From assembly GCA_964036045.1 (NCBI GenBank), contig OZ038382.1:134964442-135028441 (forward strand): a stretch of DNA of 64,000 bases, read 5' to 3'. Position 1 is the stretch's first letter, and each line of letters opens with the position of its first letter. Under the pieces are notes generated by a model that was not told the origin of the DNA, searched no databases, and saw only the letters and a list, made by a program, of their open reading frames with translations. Below are positions 1-10,905 of the stretch, one piece after another. Both the position numbers and the translations under genes were made by a program. This stretch comes from Eutreptiella sp. 'Long Island Sound 2002' (taxonomy: Eukaryota; Euglenozoa; Euglenophyceae; Eutreptiales; Eutreptiaceae).

Positions 1-290
1 GGATATGCGGTACGTTGTACACAGTGTGAGGTATGGGTGATGTGTTTGGAAATATGGATTATGCGAATTGCGGTGTCAAATGTGGTGTCAGAGTACAGTT
101 TAGGAGGGGTAAGTTTCACTCATAGAGCACGTGATATGATGTTTGAGACATGAGTCAGGTGGCACGGGATATGAGGTTCGGGACATGAGGTGTGTTGTAT
201 TGGGTATGTGAAATGCGGTGCGGTGTGAGATATGATGCTATGGTGATATGGTGATATGGCCCGCGCTTCAAGCGCGGGCATTCGCACTAG
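1..290 (+). mobile_element. 3' end of Helitron A (partial, cut by window edge)
   Basis: The segment ends in a GC-rich hairpin (about 259-279, arms GCCCGCGC/GCGCGGGC) followed 8 bases later by CTAG at 287-290 and then a T. This is the canonical Helitron 3' terminus (subterminal hairpin, CTRR end, insertion before T). The same ending recurs at 1691-1719 and 10976-11004. Upstream, bases 1-255 hold degenerate short repeats around gatatgaggt and no convincing coding sequence. The 5' part of the element lies outside the window. Confidence 0.7.
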
Positions 291-742
291 TCTTTCTATT
301 AATTTCAGACCGGTCGTCGTCGTGTCCAGGCGCGGGCCCGACGGCGGCGCATGTGTGGCGCATCGCAGAAAAGAATTTATGCTACAAGGCGGCATTTTTT
401 TTCTAATTTCACACATGTATGCGCATTTTTGAGGCGTATCGATCGGTGTGCAGTACGGTTGCATCTTCGCCGATTCTGGCTGTTCAGTTGGCCGAGCAGG
501 CGCTAACAGCCTGTAACCACTCCGAGAACCACCTGTTAGCGCTATTTGTCGATGTTATCGGAAGCGCCAGCGCTGGCGCTACGCAGCATGGCACATGTGT
601 CCGTCAATTCCTGCAAATCCCGGGACCTCGTCTATGTACCCGTACGCACCGCGAACTTCCTGCCGGCATGCCGGTATTGAACACTGGTGCATGGCCCCCA
701 ACCTCAATCCAATTCCTTTAGTTACCCACATGGCACAAAGTG

Positions 743-838
743 GCGATAATTGTCGGAGTGATGCTACCTTTTCAGCGATAATTGTCGGAGTGATGCTACC
801 TTTTCAGCGATAATTGTCGGACTGATGCTACCTTTTCA
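743..838 (+). repeat. 32-bp tandem repeat, 3 copies
   Basis: Three adjacent 32-base units start with gcgataattgtcgg at 743, 775 and 807 and differ at a single position in the last copy. The array sits inside Helitron B, just upstream of the helicase remnant, and may mark an internal deletion junction. Confidence 0.9.
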
Positions 839-907
839 GCGGCGCAAGCATCTCATGACCGTTGTATCTTGACATCAAAAAAACGAAACGCCGGACACAA
901 TTAATGT

Positions 908-1461
908 GTGATTCGGGAATCATTGCCCGGTGATTTACATGTTTATGAGTCAGGTGATTATTTTGGTGAAGATTCTGAAGCCCAATCCAACATTTACCCA
1001 AACGAGTTCTTAAACACGTTACTCCCATCAGGAATGCCACAACATCGCCTCAATCTTAAGGTTGGAGCACCAATAATATTCATCCGCAACTTGAACTGGC
1101 CTTATGAACCCGATTGAGTGTTACTTCGTGTCTTCGCTACACAATCCAAGCAAAGGTGCTAACAGGAACACACAAAGGAAACTCCGTTTGCATACCCCGG
1201 ATTAATCTCACTGTATCTGATGATGATGATATCCCTATCAAATTTATTCGTCGCCCATTCCCTGTAAAGTTAGCCTTCTGTATGACCATTAACAAAAGCC
1301 AAGGTCAAACGCTTTCGGAAGTGGGTCTCTTATTGGCAACCCGACCATTTTCACATGGTCAAGTTTATGTTGCTCTATCGCGCTGCGGAAATTCAAGCGC
1401 TATCAAAGTATGGACAGCAGCGGACTTGCAGGTTGACGCAAACAACTATGGAGTCATTTAA
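908..1461 (+). pseudogene. Helitron helicase (Pif1-type) C-terminal remnant
   Basis: Two reading frames together give the C-terminal part of a Pif1-like Helitron helicase. Frame 1 (908-1117) contains LPSGMPQHRL and LKVGAPIIFIRNL. Frame 2 (1114-1461) contains FCMTINKSQGQTL, helicase motif V/VI, then VYVALSRC. A frameshift near 1114 and loss of the usual CNGTRL segment break it. Rep and the helicase N-terminus are missing, so no activity is expected. It belongs to Helitron B, and a sister fragment lies at 3290-3690. Confidence 0.8.
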
Positions 1462-2109
1462 AACATTGTTTGGCCGAAAATATTGGACTGAGATCTTCCA
1501 CAGCTCACAACGTACATGCAATCCAACTTCAACGTCTCATACCGTGGGTGATGGGCCGACAACAAGATCAATGCGGAGCCTCTACCAGCACTACCCATGG
1601 GACCAGTGCGAACCCTGATAGGATCACCGCTTAGGCTGGATACCTAGCTGTGAGGACGCGGCCCTATCACTATGTAAATTTTGTTTGCAACCCGCGCATT
1701 TGCGCGGGCCGATTGCTAGTTTCTATTATTTTCAGACTGGTCGTCGTCGTGTCCAGGCACGGGCCTGGCGGCGGCGCGTGTGTGCGCATCGCAGAAAGGA
1801 TTTATGCTACAAGGCGGCATTTCTTTTCTAATTACACAGATGTATGCGCATTTTTTAGGCGCATCGATCGGTGTGCAGTACGGTTGCATCTTCGCCGATT
1901 CTGGCTGTTCAGTTGGCCGAGCGGGCGCTAACCGCCTGTAACTACTCCCAGAACCACCCGTTAGCGCTATCCGTCGATGTTATCGGAAGCGCCAGCGCCG
2001 GCGCTGCACAGCACGGCACATGTGTCAGTCAATTTTTGCACTTCCCCCGAGGTTTTCTCTATGTCCCCGAGCGGCTTAGAGCGAACTTCCTGCCGGCATT
2101 GCATCACTG

Positions 2110-3058
2110 GTGCAATACCCCCCTGTCCGGTTCACTCATTGCTCTTCGCAGGTACTCATGTGTGCAAGCAGCTTCAATCCCTTCGACTGTAGCCCCTACA
2201 GTGAAGTGGAGTGTCTCTGGCATCCCACGGACTACCCTCGGTCGCCGTCCGCGGCACCACAATCGCCATCCCCAGCATCGCCCGCAAGGTTGCCAACCCT
2301 GGCAGCATCCTCGGCGGATGTTCTTGTGGTGGCTGATAGCCCTTCGCCACAGCGGGCGCCCTCACCGGTGCCTTCTGTGGAGGAGAGCTTGAGGCCTCCC
2401 AAGGATACCATCGGAAACTTGCGCAATTTGCTGCAGTCTCTGTGCAACCCAACCCGTTCATCACATGCCACAGCTCCCCCGGCTGTCTCCCCTGCGGCCC
2501 CACCAAACCCTTTAGAGGGGGACCCCTAGGCACCTCTTTCGGCCTGGGCGGCACCTCCCCGCAACCCCGATACCTTCGACCGCGAAGTATTGGAAAGGGC
2601 TCGTGCATACCGCGAAGCTCTTTGTGCAGCCGAAGCCCAACGCCGACCACCCCCTCCCGAGCGACGCCTCAAAAAGGCTGAACCTCGGGGACCCCGAGGC
2701 CCAAATGCAGTTCAGAGGGTTCGCAAGCTCATGAAGCCTCAACGTAAGGTACGCTAACCTTTGACCCAAAAAAAAAAAAAAAAAAGAGGTTCTACCTCAT
2801 ATTGCTTTTTGTCCTCCCCTTCAGGAACAAGAACGGCGGTTCCCAACACGTCCTCCGGGAAACTTCACCACAGACTTGGAGGATGCGAGGGCCAACGTGG
2901 CCATAGCCGTGCGAGGCTTCGTCCGAGATGGAGCACGTGCGCTGCTGCAGCAACAAGCGCGGATGAAGAAGCATCAAGAGCGGCAAGCACGCAAGCGAAT
3001 GGAGAAGGAAAGGAAGAAGATACACGAGCGTGCAAGAAAGGCGGCCGCGAAGAAATGA
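2110..3058 (+). pseudogene. captured two-exon gene fragment in Helitron C
   Basis: Exon 1 runs to 2748 and ends in RKLMKPQRK, followed by GTACGC. The intron is 2749-2824, with a poly-A run and a pyrimidine-rich CAG end. Exon 2 is 2825-3058 and joins in phase 0. The product is proline/serine-rich, then a basic, charged, probably helical tail (about 75 residues ending ARKAAAKK). One in-frame TAG at 2527-2529 breaks exon 1. Helitron B lacks this segment, so it was gained by C. I recognise no domain. It could be a host gene fragment or a Helitron accessory ORF. Confidence 0.5.
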
Positions 3059-3289
3059 GAAGTTCTCCCGAGTAGCTGCAAACGGTGTTTTTCAACACCA
3101 CCAGCGAAACACAATCCAATGAATTTCCTGCACCTCCTGCTTTCTAGGGAAGATATGACGGATTGCGAATCAGATTCACCAGCCATCCATCAACTGCAAG
3201 GCTTGCGCTTCTTCTATGGCGTTGAAGACAGGCATAGAAGTTCATTGTGAAAAACACATTCGTGTCTATCCGGTTTCCTTTTTGTTTTT

Positions 3290-3690
3290 CAGATCAATGT
3301 CATTGCGATCTCCAGCGAAAAAGCAGAAAGTGGCACACCGTTTGCTACAAATCTCACTATATCTGATGATGATGATCTCCCTATCAAATTCATTCGCCGC
3401 CAATTTCCTGTAAAGTTAGCCTTCTGTATGACCATTAACAAAAGCCAAGGTCAAACGTTTTCTAAAGTGGGTCTCTTACTGGCAACCCGACCATTTTCAC
3501 ATGTTTAAGTTTATGTTGCTCTATCGCGCTGCGGAAATTCAAGCGGTATCAAAGTATGGACAGCAGCAGACTTGCAGGTTGACGCAAACAACTATGGAGT
3601 CATTGAAAACATCCCTTGGCCGGAAATATTGGACTGAGATCTTCCACAGCTCACAACGTACATGCCATCCAACTTCAACGTCTCATACCG
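3290..3690 (+). pseudogene. second Helitron helicase C-terminal remnant
   Basis: This is nearly identical to the 1200-1500 remnant: DDDDLPIKFIRR, FCMTINKSQGQTF, VYVALSRC. A C-to-T change makes a TAA where the other copy has CAA (within ATFSH-V), so the frame is closed. It lies in Helitron C just before the LTR-composite insertion at 3771. Confidence 0.8.
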
Positions 3691-3770
3691 TGACTGATGG
3701 GCCGACAACAAGATCAATGCGGAGCCTCTGCCATCCCTACCCATGGGACCAGTGCAAACCCTGATAGGAT

Positions 3771-4669
3771 TGAAGCGGTATGGGGTGCTTCACCCATACC
3801 CGCTGCCCAGCCTGTGGCGCTCTTCGCCAGGCTGGCTCAGGAATTTTCCTGGGCTGATTACAGCATCTCGATATCTGTGGGATTTCTGTAAAATACCCCA
3901 GAAATCATCTTTTTTCGTCATTTTTGGGCTGGCGACGACAGTCGCCGCCTGCGCGACGCAGCTCCAGATCGTAGTTTTCTTTCACAATTTCTGGAGATTT
4001 TAATCAATTTTATTATTGATTTATCGTTTTTAGAAATAAAGAAATATAACGTGACCTTTTTCGCGGCGTTTCGCGAAGGTCAATTTTTGCGAAAACAGTC
4101 ACGTTCACGCATTTTTCAAAAAATCCTGAGGCGATCCCAGGAATCGCCCAGGCGCCCATGGTGTGGCCCAACAGTGGGCCTTTTCATATATAGTTTGAAT
4201 TGGCACAGAAACGCGTCGTGTCGGCTACGCGACGCGTTGGGGGGGGACACGCAAAATGAGTGTTTTTGACTCAAAAATCACTTTATTTCATTGTTTTTCG
4301 CCCAAAAACCACTGTTTAGCCCAGTTTGGGCAGGATCTCAGTGGGGATCCTGATGGCGACGCCTCGTAGCCGTCAGATTTTCTAATGGCGGCGACGCCGC
4401 CGCCTTTATTTCCTCTTCTTTTCTAAGCTATTTTATAGTATAGAATTGTTACATATACATGTTACTTGTCTACATGTTTATATTGTCTACATATACCTTC
4501 ATCTCTTGCCCAGGACGCCAGATTGTGTCATGGCTGAGGCAAGGATCACAGAATTCTTTGGAGAATCCCAAATTCGAGAGTAAGTCTTGGATTTCATGGG
4601 TTTGGGGTCGTGCATGCCAAGGGAAGCCCCAAAGGGTGCATGCCAAGGGAAGCCCCCCCAAACGCTTCA
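3771..4669 (+). repeat. LTR-A copy 1 (899 bp)
   Basis: Starts TGAAGCGG and ends CGCTTCA, an inverted terminal pair in the TG...CA style of LTRs. Its first 30 bases also form a hairpin (gcggtatggg / cccatacccgc). It is nearly identical to 5545-6443 and 7324-8222. Confidence 0.85.
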
Positions 4670-5544
4670 AAAGAATTCTGCTGACGCGGAGGCCACCAAG
4701 GCGCTGTGACGGCCTGCGGACGGCGACGACGCCCAGACTGCAGGAGTACCGCTGATCGCTGGTCGCTGATCGCTGGGAAACATCTGCAGGAGCTAAGGTC
4801 CAGGGCATCGATATGATGAAGGAGGAATTCCTTGACTCCTACGATGGGTATGACCTTGGCTTCCCCATGGACCCTATGGAGCCCCCAAGTCTATAAATGG
4901 CCTCTGGGCGACGACCACAGCGACGACGACGCCAGGTACCGAACCGCACAAGCAGGCGCGTTAATTTGTCGCCTTGGGTTGGTTGACCCTTCGGAGGTCC
5001 CACCCCAAATAGGCGCGGGTCGCCTTGGGTAGGAAATGACCCTAAATCCCCCAAATTAGGCGCGTTAATTCGTCGCCTTGGGTTGGGAATCGACCCTAAA
5101 CAGGCGCGGGTCGCCTTGGGCAGGAAATGGCCCTAAATTCAGGCGCGAGGAATTCGTTGCCTTGGGTTTGACCCTAAATAATTTTTTTTGAATTTATTGA
5201 ATTATTATGTTTCCATGCCCATGGAGAAAAAGGGCCAATATGTGCGCCTCAGCGCCATCAGTCAGGTCGGAAGGACCTGCAGCGCCTCTGTTCATGTAAC
5301 TACAGGCCACAGGGAGTGCCAGGTACCAGTGCGGTCGCCTGGGGGGCAACTGCCCTATGAATATATCAAGAAAAGAAAAAAAAAAGAGGGACCTACATGG
5401 GAGTGACATGTAGATTCCTTACGAAGCCCCCCCCCCCCCCACTGTCCCTGTTGAATCAGGTTGAAACCAGGGCAGTGCAGGGGTCAGAGCGCCTCCTTGG
5501 CCTTGCCTTCCTTTGGATATAGGCAAGGCTTCTAAGGAGGGGGG
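4670..5544 (+). repeat. LTR-A element internal region 1, with short satellite
   Basis: The 875-bp spacer between LTR-A copies has no convincing ORF. Bases 4952-5180 hold about five imperfect 40-45-bp units built on aggcgcg...tcgccttggg. It ends with the purine tract aaggagggggg right before the next LTR, as expected for a polypurine tract. No clear tRNA-complementary primer site follows the LTR. The copy at 6444-7323 is almost the same. Confidence 0.75.
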
Positions 5545-6443
5545 TGAAGCGGTATGGGGTGCTTCACCCATACCCGCTGCCCAGCCTGTGGCGCTCTTCG
5601 CCAGGCTGGCTCAGGAATTTTCCTGGGCTGATTACGGCATCTCGATTTCTGTGGGATTTCTGTAAAATACCCCAGAAATCGTCTTTTTTCGTCATTTTTG
5701 GGCTGGCGACGACAGTCGTCGCCTGCGGGACGCAGCTCCAGATCGTAGTTTTATTTCACGATTTCTGGAGATTTTAATTAATTTTATTATTGATTTATCG
5801 TTTTTAGAAATAAAGAAATATAACGTGACCTTTTTCGCGGCGTTCCGCGAAGGTCAATTTTTGCGAAAACAGTCACGTTCACGCATTTTTCAAAAAATCC
5901 TGAGGCGATCCCAGGAATCGCCCAGGCGCCCATGGTGTGGCCCAACAGTGGGCCTTTTCATATATAGTTTGAATTGGCACAGAAACGCGTCGTGTCAGCT
6001 ACGCGACGCGTTGGGGGGAGACATGCGAAATGAGTGTTTTTGACCCAAAAATCACTTTATTTCATTCTTTTTCGCCCAAAAACCACTGTTTAGCCCAGTT
6101 TGGACAGGATCTCAGTGGAGATCCTGATGGCGACGCCTCGTAGCCGTCAGATTTTCTGATGGCAGCGACGCCGCTGCCTTCATTTCGTCTTCTTTTCTAA
6201 GCTATTTTATAGTATAGAATTGTTACATATACATATTACTTGTCTACATGTTTATATTGTCTACATATACCTTCATGTCTTGCCCAGGACGCCAGATTGT
6301 GTCATGGCTGAGGCAAGGATCACAGAATTCTTTGGAGAATCCCAAATTCGAGAGTAAGTCTTGGATTTCATGGGTATAGGGTCGTGCATGCCAAGGGAAG
6401 CCCCAAAGGGTGCATGCCAAGGGAAGCCCCCCCAAACGCTTCA
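5545..6443 (+). repeat. LTR-A copy 2 (899 bp)
   Basis: Same length and ends as copy 1, differing by scattered substitutions. It is preceded by the purine tract and followed by a second internal region (6444-7323). Confidence 0.85.
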
Positions 6444-7323
6444 AAAGAATTCTGCCGACGCCAAGGCCACCAAGGCGCTGTGACGGCCTGCGGACGGCGA
6501 CGACGCCCAGACTGCAGGAGTACCGCTGATCGCTGGTCGCTGATCGCTGGGAAACATCTGCAGGAGCTAAGGTCCAGGGCATCAACATGATGAAGGAGGA
6601 ATTCCTTGACTCCTACGATGGGTATGACCTTGGCTTCCCCATGGACCCTATGGAGCCCCCAAGTCTATAAATGGCCTCTGGGCGACGACCACAGCGACGA
6701 CGACGCCAGGTACCGAACCGCACAAGCAGGCGCGTTAATTTGTCGCCTTGGGTTGGTTGACCCTTCGGAGGTCCCACCCCAAATAGGCGCGGGTCGCCTT
6801 GGGTAGGAAATGACCCTAAATCCCCCAAATTAGGCGCGTTAATTCCTCGCCTTGGGTTGGGAATCGACCCTAAACAGGCGCGGGTCGCCTTGGGCAGGAA
6901 ATGGCCCTGAATTCAGGCGCGAGGAATTCGTTGCCTTGGGTCTGACCCTAAATAATTTTTTTTGAATTTATTGAATTATTATGTTTCCATGCCCATGGAG
7001 AAAAAGGGCCAATATGTGCGCCTCAGCGCCATCAGTCAGGTCGGAAGGACCTGCAGCGCCTCTGTTCATGTAACTACAGGCCACAGGGAGTGCCAGGGAC
7101 CAGTGTGTCGTCACCTGGGGGGCAATTGCCCTATGAATATATCAAGAAAAAAAAAGGGAAAAAAAAGGAGGGACCTACATGGGAGTGACATGTAGATTCC
7201 TTACGAAGCCCCGCCCCCCCACTGTCCTGTTGAATCAGGTTGAAACCAGGGCAGTGCAGGGGTCAGAGCGCCTCCTTGGCCTTGCCTTCCTTTGGATATA
7301 GGCAAGGCTTCTAAGGAGGGGGG
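6444..7323 (+). repeat. LTR-A element internal region 2
   Basis: About 880 bp, nearly identical to 4670-5544 including the 40-45-bp satellite and the terminal purine tract. There is no coding potential of note. Confidence 0.75.
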
Positions 7324-8222
7324 TGAAGCGGTATGGGGTGCTTCACCCATACCCGCTGCCCAGCCTGTGGCGCTCTTCGCCAGGCTGGCTCAGGAATTTT
7401 CCTGGGCTAATTACGGCATCTCGATTTCTGTGGGATTTCTGTAAAATACCCCAGAAATCGTCTTTTTTTGTCATTTTTGGGCTGGCGACGACAGTCGTCG
7501 CCTGCGCGACGCAGCTCCAGATCGTAGTTTTATTTCACGATTTCTGGAGATTTTAATCAATTTTATTATTGATTTATCGTTTTTAGAAATAAAGAAATAT
7601 AACGTGACCTTTTTCGCGGCGTTCCGCGAAGGTCAATTTTTGCGAAAACAGTCACGTTCACGCATTTCTCAAAAAATCCTGAGGCGATCCCAGGAATCGC
7701 CCAGGCGCCCATGGTGTGGCCCAACAGTGAGCCTTTTCATATATAGTTTGAATTGGCACAGAAACGCGTCGTGTCGGCTACGCGACACGTTGGGGGGAGA
7801 CACGCGAAATGAGTGTTTTTGACTCAAAAATCACTTTATTTCATTGTTTTTCGCCCAAAAACCACTGTTTAGCCCAGTTTGGGCAGGATCTCAGTGGGGA
7901 TCCTGATGGCGACGCCTCGTAGCCGTCAGATTTTCTGATGGCGGCGACGCCGCCGCCTTCATTTCCTCTTCTTTTCTAAGCTATTTTATAGTATAGAATT
8001 GTTACATATACATATTACTTGTCTACATGTTTATATTGTCTACATATACCTTCATCTCTTGCCCAGGACGCCAGATTGTGTCATGGCTGAGGCAAGGATC
8101 ACAGAATTCTTTGGAGAATCCCAAATTCGAGAGTAAGTCTTGGATTTCATGGGTTTGGGGTCGTGCATGCCAAGGGAAGCCCCAAAGGGTGCATGCCAAG
8201 GGAAGCCCCCCCAAACGCTTCA
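7324..8222 (+). repeat. LTR-A copy 3 (899 bp)
   Basis: The third copy ends CGCTTCA at 8222. It is followed directly by aaggagagggg (8223-8233) and then LTR-B, so its usual internal region is missing here. Confidence 0.85.
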
Positions 8223-8233
8223 AAGGAGAGGGG

Positions 8234-8606
8234 TGATGCGGTAGCGGGAGCGTCTCCCCGGCGCGACCGCAGAAGTCTCCGCAGGCGTAAAAATGACCTC
8301 AGCAGAGGCGTAATCCCAGATTGGGAAATAGCGATTTTTATAGTTAATTTCATAGATTTTTGCATTAAGTTAATCAATTTTCCTTCTGCGCCTCTCCAGT
8401 GACCATGTAGCCAGGACTAATCCTGCCATGCGGCAAAAATCCTGGAAAGATTTGTATAAAAAGTGGTCAAATCGACTCCAAAAGCGATCGAAATCGAGAA
8501 GATAACACCGCTGACCGGAGTCATGGTTGAAGCCTGATTTTTGTGCTCTGTTGCATTTTCAGGGTCTTCAAGGGCCAACGCGGCGGGCCCCCACCCTACC
8601 GCTTCA
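8234..8606 (+). repeat. LTR-B 5' copy
   Basis: 373 bp, TG...CA ends, a near-perfect match to 10533-10905. Its start and end resemble those of LTR-A (tgawgcggta / gcttca), so the two families are probably related. Confidence 0.85.
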
Positions 8607-8637
8607 AAATCTTTCCACAATACTGCCGCACGCCGCG

Positions 8638-9064
8638 CAGCAGAGAACGGCCGTCAGCCGCTCACGAGGAGAACGGCCGCCAGCCGCTCACGAGGAGAAC
8701 GGCCGCCAGCCGCTCAAGAGGAGACGGCCGCTAGCCGTTCAAAAGGAGACGGCCAACAGCCGCTCAAGAGGAGACGGCCAGCAGCCGTGGAGAAGTTGAC
8801 GGCCTCCAGCCGTTGAGAAGGAGACAGCCGCCAGCTGCTCAAGTGGAGACGGCCGCCAGCCGTTAAAAGGAGACAGCCGCCAGCTGCTCAAGTGGAGACG
8901 GCTGCCAGCCGTTGAGAAAGAGACGGCCGCCCGCCGCTCAAGACAAGACAGCGTCAAGCCGTCTGCGCCGAGGAGGACGGCCATCCCCCGTTTGCGGTGG
9001 AGGAGTCAAAGGACGGCCGTCAGCCGCCCGCAGTGAAGGAGTGAGAGGACGGTCAACAGCCGTT
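8638..9064 (+). repeat. about 28-bp minisatellite, roughly 15 imperfect copies
   Basis: Repeats of gagacggccgccagccg with variable tails fill the interval between the 5' LTR-B and the gag-like ORF. They probably form a structured leader of the element transcript. Confidence 0.8.
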
Positions 9065-9086
9065 TGTTAAAAGAAGAAAGGCTACA

Positions 9087-9839
9087 ATGAGCAGCTCATC
9101 GGACTGGGGATCTATCAGTCAAAAGGCAAACTCGCCGTGGAGTTCGGGCAGCAGCGAGCCTGAAGGTCATCATGACATCAAGTTTCCCGACGGCACGAAA
9201 TGGAGCTCAAGCAAGTTCTCAACCCCTGTCACGAGTGAACGATGGACAAATGCCAAGACCCCAACGATGCCAGCCAGAGGGCAAGATCGGTGGTACCAAC
9301 CGGCGTATCCAAGTCCAAGTGACCCGTGGCAGCAGCAAAAAGAAGAACCGCGTGCAACCAGAGGAATGCAGGAGCCCCGAACAAGGCAAGCGAATCTGCG
9401 GGAGAAGGAGAGACATGCAACCATGGGTCCGCGGCAGCAAGTGCCTGCAGACTCACCAAGGCGGCAACTGGCCTTTGAGAGCGCCAGACACCAGGGTCAG
9501 CGAAGAGCGGCACACCAACCGCAACTCGAGCAAAGGACCGCAAGGGGATCCACAGCCGGGCAGCAACGAGGCTACCGACCTCACCATGGTGACGGGCGCC
9601 AAGATGGTACCAGGAGTGCGTCGTTGAGGAGTCAAGCGAACCAGCAGTGTGATCCTTTGACAGCGCGAGCGGAGCCGAATGAACAGGCAGCGCAGCCAAT
9701 GGAGGAGCGAATCAAGAGACTAGAGGAGATGGTCCTCCTTCGAGTACCCGTACTGGAGGCGGAGGTCGAACGCCTGAAGGGCATTCTCAAGCTTCAAGCG
9801 GAACAAACGGGAGGACCAACGACATGGGCATCCAAGTAA
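9087..9839 (+). CDS. gag-like protein of the LTR-B element
   Basis: A 250-residue ORF from ATG to TAA and the only sizeable frame in the element. The N-terminal part is Ser/Trp-rich. The middle is Gln/Arg/Pro-rich, hydrophilic and basic, as expected of a nucleic-acid-binding region. Residues about 205-240 form a heptad-like coiled coil (EERIKRLEEMV...LEAEVERLKGIL). No CCHC knuckle is seen. Position between LTRs and lack of pol support a structural (capsid or oligomerising) role in a non-autonomous element. The gag assignment rests on context, not on a recognised gag domain. Confidence 0.5.
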   Translation: MSSSSDWGSISQKANSPWSSGSSEPEGHHDIKFPDGTKWSSSKFSTPVTSERWTNAKTPTMPARGQDRWYQPAYPSPSDPWQQQKEEPRATRGMQEPRTRQANLREKERHATMGPRQQVPADSPRRQLAFESARHQGQRRAAHQPQLEQRTARGSTAGQQRGYRPHHGDGRQDGTRSASLRSQANQQCDPLTARAEPNEQAAQPMEERIKRLEEMVLLRVPVLEAEVERLKGILKLQAEQTGGPTTWASK

Positions 9840-10532
9840 CAGATGACCATGAGCAGTCAAACGCCTAGTCCGAGCAGTCGCCCATGGCGGCGTTAAGCCG
9901 TGATGACACCTCTTAAAGGGGGTATCGGAAGAGCAGGACGAACCTGCGTAATTATTATTATATTTTATTTGAGTGCTAGCAGTTTTCCTTCTCTGGTGGG
10001 GCACTAATAGCTGAGCGTAGTCTTGGCAGGCTCCACCGACCGGGTATATATGTGGGACTTGAAACCCATGTATAGATGGGGCAGCTCAGCCCCTTGCACA
10101 CGCACCCGCACTTGCACAGTACAGTGCACGGTGCCTGGGTAAGGCACGAACTGATACAGCACCATGGATTTGATGCTGCGTTATAGTGCTGTGTGCGTGC
10201 CTGTCCTGTTGTTTGGTTTTTGAAAGCATGGAGGTTTTCGGGAAACTGAAAGCTTTTGCCAGGTTTCCAAAACAAACGGGGCAGGCCACCCAAGGCCTTT
10301 TTCTTTTTCCTAAGGTGTCAAAGTAGGCAGATTTCTGCCTCAGGGTAGTATTGGTGCTCCCCACCAGACACCTAGGGCAGGGCCACCCCTGGGACTTGTT
10401 TTTCCCCCTGGGGGATAAACAAACCTTTTTGTATCCCATAAAGGAGGGTCACCCAGCGGAGACTTCCTCCAGGGCACTCCCGTGCGGAGTTGCAATCCTC
10501 CTAGAGGGTTGCAACTCTTTTAAGGAGAGGGG

Positions 10533-10905
10533 TGATGCGGTAGCGGGAGCGTCTCCCCGGCGCGACCGCAGAAGTCTCCGCAGGCGTAAAAATGACCTCA
10601 GCAGCGGCGTAATCCCAGATTGGGAAATAGCGATTTTTATAGTTAATTTTATAGATTTTTGCATTAAATTAATCAATTTTCCTTCTGCGCCTCTCCAGAG
10701 ACCATGTAGCCAGGACTAATCCTGCCATGCGCCAAAAATCCTTGAAAGATTTGTATAAAAATTGGTCAAATCGACTCCAAAAGCGATCGAAATCGAGAAG
10801 ATAACACCGCTGACCGGAGTCATGGTTGAAGCCTGATTTTTGTGCTCTGTTGCATTTTCAGGGTCTTCAAGGGCCAACGCGGCGGGCCCCCACCCTACCG
10901 CTTCA
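10533..10905 (+). repeat. LTR-B 3' copy
   Basis: 373 bp, ends CTTCA at 10905. The next bases (ggctcaccgc) resume Helitron C. Confidence 0.85.

Larger units (their letters stand above)
291..1719 (+). mobile_element. Helitron B, non-autonomous (1.43 kb)
   Basis: It begins directly after the CTAG end of the previous copy with TCTTTCTATTA, which fits the Helitron 5'-TC rule. It ends with the hairpin CCCGCGC-ATTT-GCGCGGG at 1691-1708 and CTAG at 1716-1719. The first 430 bases match the start of the next copy (from 1720), and the last 100 bases match the end of that copy (10906-11004). Between them lies only a decayed C-terminal helicase fragment (908-1461), with no Rep domain, so the copy is non-autonomous. 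Direct 3'-to-5' abutment of copies indicates a head-to-tail array. Confidence 0.72.
3771..10905 (+). mobile_element. composite of tandem LTR retroelements inserted in Helitron C
   Basis: Order: LTR-A (3771-4669), internal (4670-5544), LTR-A (5545-6443), internal (6444-7323), LTR-A (7324-8222), an 11-base purine tract, LTR-B (8234-8606), internal (8607-10532), LTR-B (10533-10905). The outer edges are TG at 3771 and CA at 10905, flanked by GGAT and GGCT, so the composite behaves as one insertion. No reverse transcriptase or integrase is visible, so the array depends on proteins from elsewhere. Confidence 0.75.
8234..10905 (+). mobile_element. gag-only LTR retroelement (TR-GAG type), LTR-B family
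   Basis: Two 373-bp LTRs (8234-8606 and 10533-10905), almost identical, start TGATGCGGTAG and end CTACCGCTTCA. The 3' LTR is preceded by the purine tract aaggagagggg. The 1.9-kb interior carries a minisatellite and one gag-like ORF (9087-9839) but no protease, RT, RNase H or integrase. This is the layout of terminal-repeat retrotransposons that keep only GAG. Low LTR divergence suggests recent movement. Confidence 0.75.
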
